DNA from: JAFKKF01 sp035651055
GTDB taxonomy: Bacteria; Pseudomonadota; Alphaproteobacteria; Rhizobiales; Kaistiaceae
NCBI GenBank assembly: GCA_035651055.1
Contig: DASRGK010000153.1
Location: 1 to 38,595, forward strand
Length of the DNA stretch: 38,595 nt
Direction: 5' to 3'
The notes below the pieces were generated by a model. The model was not told the origin of the DNA. It did not search any database and saw only the letters and a program-made list of their open reading frames with translations. Of this stretch, positions 1 through 7,962 are shown one piece after another. Each line of letters begins with the position of its first letter. Within the stretch, counting starts at the first letter, position 1. The translations under genes and the position numbers were made by a program.

Positions 1-618
1 CTGCGCCGCCGGAATGTTCACCATGACGAAGCGCGCCGGCAGCTTTGCGGTCAGCATTTTCAGCCGCGTGAGGTTGGTGGCGAGCTGGTTGAGCCGCACG
101 GTCGCGGGAATGTTCATCGCGGCGAACGTCGAGTCGGCGACCACGCCGTCGACCGGAATCCCGTGCCGGGCCTGGAAACGGCGCACCGCAGCCTCGACGT
201 AGGAATCGTATGCGTCCGAAGTGCCGAGCGAGGCTGCGAGGTCGCCGGTTATCGTCAGGCGCTCGCGCAGCACCGCGACCGCGGGTCCGCGCATCCCGAT
301 CTTCAGCTTCTTGTCGGCCGGCACCGTCGGCCAGCCGCCCCGCGCAACGATCTCCGAATATTGCTCGATCGCCTTCTGCAGCGCGTCGACGATCTCCTTG
401 GACAGGATCGGCGTCGACGTGCGCACGTCGGCGGCGCCCGAGGTGACCTGGTCGAAGCCGTCGTCCCATTCGGCCGCCTTGCCCTTCAGGGCCTGCTCGA
501 CCGGGTCCTGCGCCGCCTCGGCCGCGACCGAAGCCATACCGAACATGAAGCCGGCGATCACCGCCTGGCTGAACGTCCGTCGAAGAATACCCGGGCGCTG
601 GCTGCCGGAGAGATTCAT
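1..618 (-). CDS. ldtP: L,D-transpeptidase, partial (N-terminal 206 residues; 3' end outside window)
   Basis: This is the 5' part of a gene that runs off the left edge. It reads as one open frame from ATG at 618 down to position 1. The start MNLSGSQRPGILRR is followed by a hydrophobic segment ending in AAEAAQDP, a likely signal peptide. Residues about 100-170 look like a peptidoglycan-binding domain of the type found in YcbB/LdtD-like L,D-transpeptidases, including LKIGMRGPAVAVLRERL and AVRRFQARHGIPVDGVV. The catalytic YkuD domain with its Cys would lie beyond the window. Such enzymes make 3-3 cross-links in the periplasmic peptidoglycan. The next gene is an LdtR-type MarR regulator, which in Liberibacter and Sinorhizobium is known to control an L,D-transpeptidase gene called ldtP. 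The symbol rests on that association and on the family match. Confidence 0.8.
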   Translation of the reverse strand, partial: MNLSGSQRPGILRRTFSQAVIAGFMFGMASVAAEAAQDPVEQALKGKAAEWDDGFDQVTSGAADVRTSTPILSKEIVDALQKAIEQYSEIVARGGWPTVPADKKLKIGMRGPAVAVLRERLTITGDLAASLGTSDAYDSYVEAAVRRFQARHGIPVDGVVADSTFAAMNIPATVRLNQLATNLTRLKMLTAKLPARFVMVNIPAAQ

Positions 619-670
619 GGCCTGCTATTTCCGTTCGCGATTTGAGTTAGCCGGACCGCCCGCGAAAGCA

Positions 671-684
671 TAGCAGATTCGCTA
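671..684. promoter_or_regulatory. Inverted repeat TAGC-N6-GCTA upstream of the L,D-transpeptidase gene
   Basis: A 14-base dyad, TAGC-AGATTC-GCTA, lies about 53 bases upstream of the L,D-transpeptidase start. It overlaps a possible minus-strand -10 element (TATGCT). It could be the operator of the adjacent LdtR regulator, but I do not know the exact LdtR consensus. The dyad is short, so the assignment is tentative. Confidence 0.25.
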
Positions 685-806
685 ACCCCGCGCCGCCGAA
701 CGGGAATTCATGGCTTTTTCAATATGGCACTTTCATGTCCCGCGGCCCGCGCGGCAACTCACAACCCCGTGCGCGCTCCGGCCGCCGCAGCTCAGAAACG
801 AACGAA

Positions 807-824
807 GCCCGGCTTTGGCCGGGC
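807..824 (-). terminator. Rho-independent terminator after ldtR
   Basis: A perfect 7-bp GC stem (GCCCGGC/GCCGGGC) with a 4-base loop lies 26 bases past the ldtR stop codon. On the minus strand it is followed by the moderately T-rich tract TTCGTTCGTTT. It would separate ldtR transcription from the downstream L,D-transpeptidase gene, which then needs its own promoter in the 619-806 gap. Confidence 0.6.
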
Positions 825-849
825 CCCGAAATCGTCACGCGAGGAAAGT

Positions 850-1362
850 TCAGAGGCGGTAGAGAATCTGGTCCGTCCAGAACCGCTCCAGGCGGTGGAG
901 CGACCGGTTGAGGACCTGGAAATCGTCCGCCGCGATGCCGCCGACCTGATGGATCGAGCGGATGTGCCGGTCGTAGAGGGCGTTGACGATCCCCGCCACT
1001 TCCGCACCCTTTTCGGTCAGGCTGACGCGCACCGAGCGCCGGTCCATCCGCGAGCGCTGGTGATGGATGTAGCCCATCTCGACCAGCTTCTTGAGATTGT
1101 AGGAGACGTTGGATCCGAGGTAGTAGCCGCGGGTCCGCAATTCGCCGGCGGTCAGCTCGGCGCCGCCGATATTGAAGAGCAGGAGGGCCTGGACGCTGTT
1201 GACGTCCGAACGTCCTGCCCGGTCGAATTCATCCTTGATCACGTCGAGAAGCCGCCGGTGCAGGCGCTCGACCAAGGTCAGCGCCTCCATGTAAAGCGGC
1301 TTCAGATCGGTATTCTGTGCCGGGGCGGGAACCGCCTCCATCGCCCTCTTCGCGGTTACCAT
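850..1362 (-). CDS. ldtR: MarR-family transcriptional regulator LdtR
   Basis: This 170-residue protein has the winged-helix core of MarR regulators. The recognisable stretches are LHRRLLDVIKDEFDRAG, NSVQALLLFNIGGAELTAG and RGYYLGSNVSYNLKKLVEMG, the last being the recognition helix. The wing HHQRSRMDRRSVRVSLTEKG follows, then C-terminal dimerisation helices. From memory it resembles LdtR of Candidatus Liberibacter asiaticus and Sinorhizobium meliloti, a regulator of L,D-transpeptidase and osmotic tolerance genes. Its position immediately upstream of an L,D-transpeptidase gene fits that role. ATG at 1362 is preceded by a purine-rich GAGAGAG ribosome-binding site. A 12-base perfect palindrome lies upstream at 1441-1452. 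Confidence 0.9.
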   Translation of the reverse strand: MVTAKRAMEAVPAPAQNTDLKPLYMEALTLVERLHRRLLDVIKDEFDRAGRSDVNSVQALLLFNIGGAELTAGELRTRGYYLGSNVSYNLKKLVEMGYIHHQRSRMDRRSVRVSLTEKGAEVAGIVNALYDRHIRSIHQVGGIAADDFQVLNRSLHRLERFWTDQILYRL

Positions 1363-1440
1363 AACTCTCTCGCCTCACTGTTCCTCGGCAGGTATTACTT
1401 CCCACCTCTTCGCGGGAACCTAGTCGAGGCGTTTGAAGAT

Positions 1441-1452
1441 CGGCTTAAGCCG
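1441..1452. promoter_or_regulatory. Perfect 12-bp palindrome upstream of ldtR
   Basis: CGGCTTAAGCCG is a perfect palindrome about 79 bases before the ldtR start codon. It lies in a comparatively AT-rich gap (1363-1555) that also holds the related TTAA-centred elements CCTTAACGG and GCTTAAATTAGC. This could be an autoregulatory operator of a dimeric regulator such as LdtR. The link is inference only. Confidence 0.3.
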
Positions 1453-1555
1453 CAGCCTTAACGGCGGCTTGCCGCGCTCGCTTAAATTAGCGTCAATCCG
1501 CGCGGAAATTCTCTGCAAATTCAATGCATTGCCGGCCCGGAGCGCCCGCGCCGAC

Positions 1556-1975
1556 CTATGCCTTTGCGGCTCTTCGCCCGAGGAAGAGGAGAAGAAGAAA
1601 CCCCGCGATGGTTATCGAATGGAAAGCGACGACAAGTAGATCGACGTCGAACGTTTCCGAAAAGACTGTGTGAAGTGCGATTTCGGAAAGCGCCGCGTAG
1701 ATCCAGACGACGTTGCCCCACGAGGCGCGCATCCAGAGGCCGACCGCGGCGACGAGGTCGACCACGGCGAAATGCATCGTGGCGACCTGCCAGGCGCCGG
1801 TCATCGCCTCGAAGGTGCCGCCCACCCCGCCGACGATGCCGAGGATCACCGCCCATTGCCGGAAGCCGAAGAGCAGCATCAGTCCCGACAGCACCCGCGC
1901 ATAAAGGTCGAGGTAGGGCGTGGTGTGCTGCGGCTCCGCCGCACCGCCCATGTCGGGCTTGTCGCTGATCGCCAT
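1556..1975 (-). CDS. DUF6163 family membrane protein
   Basis: This 139-residue protein has four strongly hydrophobic segments: the first near LYARVLSGLMLLFGFRQW, the second near VILGIVGGVGG, the third near FAVVDLVAAVGLWM, and the last near VAFHSITIAGFLLLLFLG. An inner-membrane location is likely. I recognise it as a DUF6163-type protein, a family found in Hyphomicrobiales and often near hemB and ldtR. Its function is unknown. ATG at 1975 is preceded by a good Shine-Dalgarno stretch (AAGGGGCAGGA). The gene is divergent from hemB and upstream of ldtR, from which a 193-base gap separates it. Confidence 0.75.
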   Translation of the reverse strand: MAISDKPDMGGAAEPQHTTPYLDLYARVLSGLMLLFGFRQWAVILGIVGGVGGTFEAMTGAWQVATMHFAVVDLVAAVGLWMRASWGNVVWIYAALSEIALHTVFSETFDVDLLVVAFHSITIAGFLLLLFLGRRAAKA

Positions 1976-2020
1976 TCCTGCCCCTTACACTGCGCCGGCC
2001 CGGTCTGACCAGCCGGGTTT

Positions 2021-2050
2021 TTGCCGCGAGCCGTGCCCGGGTGATATTCT
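2021..2050 (+). promoter_or_regulatory. Possible sigma-70-type promoter of hemB
   Basis: TTGCCG at 2021-2026 and TATTCT at 2045-2050 are separated by 18 bases. They lie in the hemB/DUF6163 divergent spacer, 32 bases before the hemB start codon. This is a pattern match only. Confidence 0.3.
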
Positions 2051-2081
2051 CCCCGCCCAGTCCTTCCCCGGCGATTTCATC

Positions 2082-3125
2082 ATGACCCGCGAACATCCGG
2101 CCATTGCCCCCGACCCTTCCACCAAGCCCGACATGGACGCCATCCTTGGCGGCCGGCGCATGCGGCGCAACCGGCGCACCGACTGGTCGCGGCGGCTGGT
2201 CCGCGAGAATCGCCTCTCTGTCGACGATCTGATCTGGCCGATCTTCCTGGTCGATGGCACCGATGTCCGCCGGCCGGTCGCGGCGATGCCCGGGGTCGAC
2301 CGCCATTCGGTCGACCAGGCGGTAGCCGCCGCCGGCCGCGCCGTCGCGCTCGGCATCCCGCTCATCGCGCTGTTTCCGTACACCGATCCGGCGCTCCGCG
2401 ATCCGACCGGCAGCGAGGCGCTCAATCCGGACAATCTCGTCTGCACCGCCACGCGCGCGATCAAGACCGAATTCGGCGACAAGCTCGGCGTCATGGTCGA
2501 CGTCGCGCTCGACCCCTATACCAGCCACGGCCACGACGGACTGATGTCGGGCGACCGGATCGTCAACGATGCCACCGTCGCCCAGCTCGTCCTGCAGGCG
2601 CTGCTCCAGGCGGAGGCCGGCGCCGACGTCATCGCCCCGTCCGACATGATGGACGGCCGGGTCGGCGCGATCCGCGCCGCGCTCGATCGCCGCGGCCTCA
2701 CCGACGTACAGATCATGGCCTACGCCGCCAAGTATGCCTCGGCCTTCTACGGCCCGTTCCGCGACGCGGTCGGCACGTCGAAGACGCTGGTCGGCGACAA
2801 GCGCACCTACCAGATGGACACGGCCAACGGCGACGAGGCGCTGCGCGAGGTCGAGTTGGACATTGCCGAAGGCGCCGACATGGTCATGGTGAAGCCGGGC
2901 CTGCCCTATCTCGACATCGTCTGGCGGGTGAAGGAAGCCTTCGCCATGCCGACCTTCGCCTACCAGGTGTCCGGCGAATATTCGATGATCAAGGCCGCGG
3001 CGGCGAACGGCTGGATCGACGGCGAAAAGGCGATGGTCGAAAGCCTCGTCGCCTTCAAGCGCGCCGGAGCCGACGGCATCCTCACCTATTTCGCCCCGGC
3101 AATGGCCGAATTGCTGGGACGCTGA
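2082..3125 (+). CDS. hemB: Delta-aminolevulinic acid dehydratase (porphobilinogen synthase)
   Basis: HemB condenses two 5-aminolevulinate molecules into porphobilinogen, the second shared step of tetrapyrrole synthesis. The 347-residue length is typical. Both catalytic lysines are visible: K217 in MAYAAKYAS and K271 in MVMVKPGLP. The metal-binding loop reads DVALDPYTSHGHDG (D140, D144, D152). It carries aspartates instead of the cysteines of the zinc enzymes, as in the Mg-dependent enzymes known from Bradyrhizobium, so this one probably does not need zinc. I chose ATG at 2082 because the open frame extends upstream into non-homologous sequence and MTREHPAIAPD matches a usual N-terminus. The stop codon shares one base with the next start, so the downstream secreted protein is probably co-transcribed. 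Confidence 0.97.
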   Translation: MTREHPAIAPDPSTKPDMDAILGGRRMRRNRRTDWSRRLVRENRLSVDDLIWPIFLVDGTDVRRPVAAMPGVDRHSVDQAVAAAGRAVALGIPLIALFPYTDPALRDPTGSEALNPDNLVCTATRAIKTEFGDKLGVMVDVALDPYTSHGHDGLMSGDRIVNDATVAQLVLQALLQAEAGADVIAPSDMMDGRVGAIRAALDRRGLTDVQIMAYAAKYASAFYGPFRDAVGTSKTLVGDKRTYQMDTANGDEALREVELDIAEGADMVMVKPGLPYLDIVWRVKEAFAMPTFAYQVSGEYSMIKAAAANGWIDGEKAMVESLVAFKRAGADGILTYFAPAMAELLGR

Positions 3126-3556
3126 TGCGCGCGCTGTTCATCGCCGCCCTGCTCGCCGGCGCCGCGGCCGCCCCCGCCGCGGCCGAGATCGACGCCGACA
3201 GGATGAAGGCGGCGCATGCCGCAATCGAGCAATATGCAAGGGAGATGAGCGACTTCCTGCCCTGCGCCTATATCGGCTACGCCGACAGCAAGGGCGACGC
3301 GGACCTCGCCGAGACGACCTACGGCGTCACCGCCGTGACCGGGATCATCGGCAAGTTCATCGGCGACGGCGACGGTACGCTGGCCGAGGCCGCCGAGCTT
3401 GCGGCGGACTACGCCGCCAACGCCAGGCCGGTCTTCGATCGCGATATCCGCGAGCTGGCCCGCTTCTGCCGGGACCGCAAGTTCCTCGAGCAGATGTACC
3501 GGCTGAGCGGCGCCGCCGTCCCCCTCAACCTCCGCCCGCCGTTCAACGGCCCCTGA
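3125..3556 (+). CDS. Small secreted protein of unknown function
   Basis: This 143-residue protein begins with MRALFIAALLAGAAAAPAAAE, a clear Sec signal peptide with an AAA-type cleavage site. The mature part is about 122 residues, mostly predicted helix, with two cysteines (DFLPCAYIGY and ARFCRDRKF) that could form a disulfide in the periplasm. I do not recognise the family. The start codon overlaps the hemB stop codon (TGATG), and the next gene begins 7 bases after its stop, so it sits inside a hemB to threonine ammonia-lyase transcription unit. Its position does not prove a role in haem synthesis. Confidence 0.75.
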   Translation: MRALFIAALLAGAAAAPAAAEIDADRMKAAHAAIEQYAREMSDFLPCAYIGYADSKGDADLAETTYGVTAVTGIIGKFIGDGDGTLAEAAELAADYAANARPVFDRDIRELARFCRDRKFLEQMYRLSGAAVPLNLRPPFNGP

Positions 3557-3563
3557 CCCGGCC

Positions 3564-4793
3564 GTGGCGAGAATCCCGGTCCTTGCCGATATCGAGGACG
3601 CCGCGCGGCAGCTCGCCGGCGTCGTCCTCCGCACGCCTTTCCTGCCGGCGCCGCGCCTGTCGCGGCTTACCGGCGCAACCGTCTTCGTCAAATACGAGAA
3701 CCTCCAGGCGACCGCCTCGTTCAAGGAACGCGGCGCCCTCATCAAGCTCCTGTCGCTGACGCCGGAGGAGCGGGTCGCCGGCGTCGTCACCATGTCGGCC
3801 GGCAACCATGCCCAGGCGGTCGCCTACCACGCCCAGCGGCTGAAGATTCCGGCGACCATCGTCATGCCGCGGCCGACCCCCTTCGTGAAGATCGCCGCCA
3901 CCCGCAGCTTCGGCGCCAACGTCATCCTCGACGGCGAGACGCTCGCCGATTCGCAGGTCCGCGCCCATGCCATCGCCGCCGATACCGGCGCCATTCTCGT
4001 CCATCCCTACGACGATCCCCAGGTGATCCGCGGCCAGGGGACGATCGGCCTCGAGATCGTCGCCGACCAGCCCGGCCTCGATACCGTGGTCGTTCCGGTC
4101 GGCGGCGGCGGCCTCGTTGCCGGCATCGGGATTGCGGTGAAGGCGCTGTCGCCGCAGACCGAAATGGTCGGCGTCGAGACCGAACTCTACCCCTCGCTCG
4201 ATGCCGCGCTCCGTGGTCAGCCCGCCAGATGCGGCGGCGATTCCCTCGCCGAGGGCATCGCGGTGAAGAATGTCGGCGGCCTGCCGGTCGAAATCTGCCG
4301 CCGGGTCGTCGACCGGGTGATCGTCGTCAGCGAACGGCATATCGAACGCGCCGTCGGCGAATTCCTCATGCTGCAGAAGACCATGGCCGAGGGCGCCGGC
4401 GCCGCCCCGCTCGCCGCGCTCCTCGCCGAGCCCGCCGGTTTCCGCGGCAAGCGCGTCGGCCTGATCCTCGCCGGCGGCAATATCGACCCGCGCCTTGCCG
4501 CCTCGATCATGGTCCGCGAGCTCGCCCGCGAGGACCGGATCGTCGCCATCCGCGTCATCATCAGCGACCGGCCGGGCGTCCTCGGCACGATCGCCGCGAC
4601 CATCGGCGAGAAAGGCGGCAATATCCTCGAAGTCCTGCACCACCGGACCATGCTGAAGGTGCCGCCGAAGGGCGCCAGCGTCGACGTCACCATCGAGACG
4701 CACGGCCCCGACCATGCCGGCGAGATCGAGCAGGCGCTCGCCGCCAAGGGCTACCGCGTCGAGCGCCTTGACCCGCCCTCGCCGCAGGAGTGA
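3564..4793 (+). CDS. Threonine ammonia-lyase with C-terminal ACT domain
   Basis: This PLP-dependent enzyme deaminates threonine (and probably serine) to 2-oxobutyrate, a precursor of isoleucine. The 409-residue product has the PLP lysine in ASFKERGA (K54), the glycine-rich phosphate-binding loop VPVGGGGLVAG, and MSAGNHAQAVA. Residues about 330-405 form a single ACT-type domain (RVIISDRPGVLGTIAA), as in the short catabolic/biosynthetic type found in many alphaproteobacteria. The start is GTG at 3564, giving MARIPVLADIEDAARQL; no ATG fits near it. IlvA and TdcB are both possible names, so I give no symbol. Confidence 0.92.
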   Translation: MARIPVLADIEDAARQLAGVVLRTPFLPAPRLSRLTGATVFVKYENLQATASFKERGALIKLLSLTPEERVAGVVTMSAGNHAQAVAYHAQRLKIPATIVMPRPTPFVKIAATRSFGANVILDGETLADSQVRAHAIAADTGAILVHPYDDPQVIRGQGTIGLEIVADQPGLDTVVVPVGGGGLVAGIGIAVKALSPQTEMVGVETELYPSLDAALRGQPARCGGDSLAEGIAVKNVGGLPVEICRRVVDRVIVVSERHIERAVGEFLMLQKTMAEGAGAAPLAALLAEPAGFRGKRVGLILAGGNIDPRLAASIMVRELAREDRIVAIRVIISDRPGVLGTIAATIGEKGGNILEVLHHRTMLKVPPKGASVDVTIETHGPDHAGEIEQALAAKGYRVERLDPPSPQE

Positions 4794-4867
4794 CCGAGTT
4801 CACTGCAGGCCTTGCATCGGGTCGCTAGACACCCACCTTTCTACCCATGACCCAGGGCAGACTCCCC

Positions 4868-5365
4868 ATGACGACCCGCTATCGCCACGGCTATGATGCC
4901 GTTTACGACGCCTTCGACCGTGAAGGAGGGGCGCGCCCGTCCGTCTTCGAGGCGGTTTTGTCGCGCCGCGTGGTCGCGTTCCTCATCGACGCTTTCCTCG
5001 TCGGCCTGCTGTGCATTCCGCTGGCGCTGGTCGTATTCGTCCTCGGCTTCCTGACCTTCGGGCTCGGGTGGCTCCTGTTTGCGCCGCTTTATGCCATCGT
5101 GGCCCTCGTCTATGTCGCGCTGACCGCCGGCGGCCGCTTCTCGGCCACGCCCGGCATGCGCTTCACCGGCATCGAAATGCGCACGCTCGACGGCGATGCG
5201 ATGTTTCCGCTGCTTGCGGTCGCCCACGCGCTTCTCTTCTGGCTGTCGATCGGCCTGCTTACGCCGGCCGTGCTCCTCGTCGGGTTCCTCACCCCGCGCC
5301 GCCAGCTCCTCCACGACATCGTCCTCGGCGTGGTCGTGGTGAACGTCGACGGCGATTATCGCTGA
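4868..5365 (+). CDS. RDD family membrane protein
   Basis: This is an inner-membrane protein of about 165 residues. It has the RDD-family layout: SRRVVAFLIDAFLVGLL in the first helix gives the Arg and Asp residues, followed by two further hydrophobic segments and the late motif TPRRQLLHDIVLGVVVV. RDD proteins are small membrane proteins, some linked to ion transport, but most have no assigned substrate. An upstream in-frame ATG at 4847 would add seven residues. I prefer 4868, which has a weak AGGG element upstream. The gene lies between threonine ammonia-lyase and bpt on the same strand, with gaps of about 75 and 91 bases. Confidence 0.85.
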   Translation: MTTRYRHGYDAVYDAFDREGGARPSVFEAVLSRRVVAFLIDAFLVGLLCIPLALVVFVLGFLTFGLGWLLFAPLYAIVALVYVALTAGGRFSATPGMRFTGIEMRTLDGDAMFPLLAVAHALLFWLSIGLLTPAVLLVGFLTPRRQLLHDIVLGVVVVNVDGDYR

Positions 5366-5456
5366 TCCGGACCGTCCCGCCGGCCGCCGGTGGTCCCTTC
5401 CCACCGGCCGGCCCCCGGGACTATCCTAGGGCGGTGACTTCGACGCGCCGCCCCGT

Positions 5457-6203
5457 ATGACGCATCAGCCGACCGAAACTCCGCAGTTCTACCTGACGGC
5501 TCCGGCGCCCTGCCCCTACCTGCCGGGCCGCGCCGAGCGGAAGGTGTTCACGCACCTCGTCGGCGACCGCGCCGCGGCCCTGAACGACATCCTCACCCAG
5601 GGCGGGTTCCGCCGCAGCCAGAACATCGCCTACCGGCCGGCCTGCGAGGGCTGCCGGTCGTGCATTTCGGTGCGCACGGTCGTCGCCGACTTCAAGCCGA
5701 CCGCCAGCATGACCCGCATCTTCAGGCGGAACGAGGATGTCGTCGGCGCGGCGACCACCGCCAGCCCGTCCTCCGAGCAATATTCGCTCTTCCGCCGCTA
5801 CCTCGACGCCCGCCATGCCGAGGGCGGCATGGCCGACATGTCGGTGCTCGACTACGCCATGATGGTCGGCGACTCCTACGTCTCGACCAGCGTCTTCGAA
5901 TACCGCTTCCGCGGCCCCGACAGCGGCATTACCGGGCGGGGCGACGGCCCGCTCATCGCCACGGCGCTGACCGACGTCCTCGCCGACGGCCTGTCGATGG
6001 TCTACTCCTTCTACGATCCCGACCACTCCGCGCGCAGCCTCGGCACGTTCATGATCCTCGATCACATCCGCCGTGCCCGGAAGATGGGCCTGCCTTACGT
6101 CTATCTGGGCTATTGGGTCGATGGGTCGCGGAAGATGGGCTACAAGCGCCGCTTCCGCCCGCAGGAGCACCTGATGGCGCGCGGCTGGACCCGGGTGGAT
6201 TGA
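5457..6203 (+). CDS. bpt: Aspartate/glutamate leucyltransferase (Bpt; arginyltransferase family)
   Basis: This 248-residue enzyme transfers an amino acid (leucine in the bacterial Bpt branch) from aminoacyl-tRNA to proteins with N-terminal Asp or Glu, marking them for ClpS/ClpAP degradation. Family features visible are the N-terminal FYLTAPAPCPYLPGR with its cysteine, the motif YRPACEGCRSCISVR with three cysteines, and the GNAT-like C-terminal part with MVYSFYDPDHSARSLGTF and YVYLGYWVDGSRKMGYK. ATG at 5457 gives a usual N-terminus (MTHQPTETPQFYLT). The gene converges with the multicopper oxidase gene, leaving 61 bases between the stop codons. Confidence 0.93.
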   Translation: MTHQPTETPQFYLTAPAPCPYLPGRAERKVFTHLVGDRAAALNDILTQGGFRRSQNIAYRPACEGCRSCISVRTVVADFKPTASMTRIFRRNEDVVGAATTASPSSEQYSLFRRYLDARHAEGGMADMSVLDYAMMVGDSYVSTSVFEYRFRGPDSGITGRGDGPLIATALTDVLADGLSMVYSFYDPDHSARSLGTFMILDHIRRARKMGLPYVYLGYWVDGSRKMGYKRRFRPQEHLMARGWTRVD

Positions 6204-6264
6204 GATTGGCTCCTCACCGTTGGGGCTATCTGGCACAGGATGGCATGAAATGCGCGCGGCACGG

Positions 6265-7743
6265 CTACGTCGAGTAGTTGAAGGTCGCCATCATCCCTGC
6301 TGCCATGTGATAGAGGTGATGGCAGTGGAAGGCCCATCTTCCCGGGTTGTCAGCGTCGACCGCCAGGGTGATTGACCGCATCGGCGGGACGAGAACGGTG
6401 TCCCGGACGGCACCCGCCACGCGGTTACCGTCGATTGCCACCACTTGAAAATGATGGCCATGAAGATGCATGGGATGAGCCATCATCGACATGTTCCGCA
6501 GCGTGACCTCGACCCGATTGCCGCGGCCGACAACGAGCGGGCGATCGGTGTGAAGAAGCCAGCGATACGCCGCCATGTCGCCCGCCAACGTCATGGTGAA
6601 GGCTGCATCGACCGTTCGGGCTGACAGCGGCACATTCGCCTCGAGCTGTGCCTCCAGGGCGAGATCGAGGACGGGCCCGTCTTCTTCCCCGGTCGTGGCG
6701 AGTCTTGCGACGGGCGATCCCGCAGGACGCAGGATGAAACCGGTCCTCTCCTTTGCTCCTTCGCGGAGGGCCAGGATCGGAAACGACCGCGCCTCGTTCG
6801 GCAACTGCAGGCGAACGTCGACCCGCTGCCCCATGGTTATCGGGAATCGACGGCCCTTCAGCGGCTTGATGTTCTGGCCGTCCACCGCGACCAGGGTCCC
6901 TTCGAGCTCGCCGAGATCAAGCGTGAAGGCGGTGGCGGCGGCGCCGTTGATGATCCGGAGACGGACGCGGCCGCCGCTTTCCACCGGGACGATTTCTGGA
7001 TCGTCGAGGGTGCGGTCATTGGCGAGATAGGCTTCGTAGTCGATGTCGTTCAGATCCGTTGCCATGCCACGCATCCCGGATATGCCGCCGGACATATCCA
7101 TCTCCGGCATATTCATGCCGCCATCCATGTTCATTCCGCCGCCCGAGTTCATCTCCATGCCGCCGTGCATGCCCATGGAGGACCCGGTCTTCAATCGTTC
7201 GAGAAGTGCATCGGGGGCGGTGAAGGAGAAATCGTGAAGCAGCACGACGACTTCCTGCTCGTCGAGCCCGTCATCGGCCGGGTCGCTCACGATCAGTGGA
7301 GCGGCGAGGAGTTGTTGCTCCTGCAGCGTGTGGGCGTGCATCCAATAGGTGCCCGATCTCGTGACCGGGAAATTGAATCCGCGACCGGAGCCGGCCGCGA
7401 TCAGCGGCAAGGGCGCGTCGGGGACGCCGTCGCTCGGCCAGGGCGGCGTCAGGCCATGCCAATGAACGATGCTGGCCTCTGACGTCCGGTTCCTCAGGTA
7501 AACGTTGAAGGCATCGCCCGCGCGAAGCCTGATGCCGGGTTTGCCGTCATCGAGTTGAAGACCGAACACGCTGGCGGCCCGGCGGTTCACCTCGATCGTT
7601 CGGCGAACAATATTGAGGATCGTTGCACCCGCCGCCGGACCGTCCGCGAGCGATTCGGCCGAGGCCGGATTCGCGAGCGATCGTCCAAACGACAACATCG
7701 CCGCGCCTGCCATAGTCCCTTTCAAGAATGCCCGGCGGTCCAT
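6265..7743 (-). CDS. Tat-exported multicopper oxidase with Met-rich segment
   Basis: This 492-residue multicopper oxidase has all four copper-ligand motifs: HWHGL near residue 94, MHAH near 135, HPMHLHGHHF, and HCHHLYHMAAGM near the C-terminus, the last holding the type 1 Cys, His and Met. It starts with MDRRAFLKG followed by a hydrophobic stretch, a twin-arginine signal, so it should be exported folded to the periplasm. Residues about 190-227 form a Met/Gly/His-rich insert (MGMHGGMEMNSGGG and following), as in CueO/CopA-type cuprous oxidases. This suggests copper detoxification, but no other copper gene lies nearby. I chose ATG at 7743 because it follows a GGAAAGG ribosome-binding site and gives the Tat motif; a longer frame to 7854 adds 37 unlikely residues. 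Confidence 0.93.
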   Translation of the reverse strand: MDRRAFLKGTMAGAAMLSFGRSLANPASAESLADGPAAGATILNIVRRTIEVNRRAASVFGLQLDDGKPGIRLRAGDAFNVYLRNRTSEASIVHWHGLTPPWPSDGVPDAPLPLIAAGSGRGFNFPVTRSGTYWMHAHTLQEQQLLAAPLIVSDPADDGLDEQEVVVLLHDFSFTAPDALLERLKTGSSMGMHGGMEMNSGGGMNMDGGMNMPEMDMSGGISGMRGMATDLNDIDYEAYLANDRTLDDPEIVPVESGGRVRLRIINGAAATAFTLDLGELEGTLVAVDGQNIKPLKGRRFPITMGQRVDVRLQLPNEARSFPILALREGAKERTGFILRPAGSPVARLATTGEEDGPVLDLALEAQLEANVPLSARTVDAAFTMTLAGDMAAYRWLLHTDRPLVVGRGNRVEVTLRNMSMMAHPMHLHGHHFQVVAIDGNRVAGAVRDTVLVPPMRSITLAVDADNPGRWAFHCHHLYHMAAGMMATFNYST

Positions 7744-7802
7744 GTCGATGTTGCCTTTCCGTGTTGCGCCGGCGGTATCGCGTGAAAGCGTGGTTCCCCA
7801 TC

Positions 7803-7828
7803 CCGGAGCACCGTTCTGCGTGCTCCGG
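7803..7828 (-). other. Stem-loop in the 5' leader of the multicopper oxidase gene
   Basis: CCGGAGCAC and GTGCTCCGG form a perfect 9-bp stem with an 8-base loop, 60 bases upstream of the oxidase start. A second perfect 6-bp stem with a 4-base loop lies at 7840-7855. No T-tract follows on the minus strand, so they do not look like intrinsic terminators. They could structure the leader mRNA. Confidence 0.4.
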
Positions 7829-7962
7829 CGGCCGAAGCAGGTGCCGAAGGGCACCCCGAGAGACCATCGCGCCGACTTCGTGATGCCGGGAAAAGTCGAT
7901 CTACCTCGGCCGGCAGCCGATTCAATCGAAGGTCAATCTGCCCGCCGGGCTGGACCGCCACT

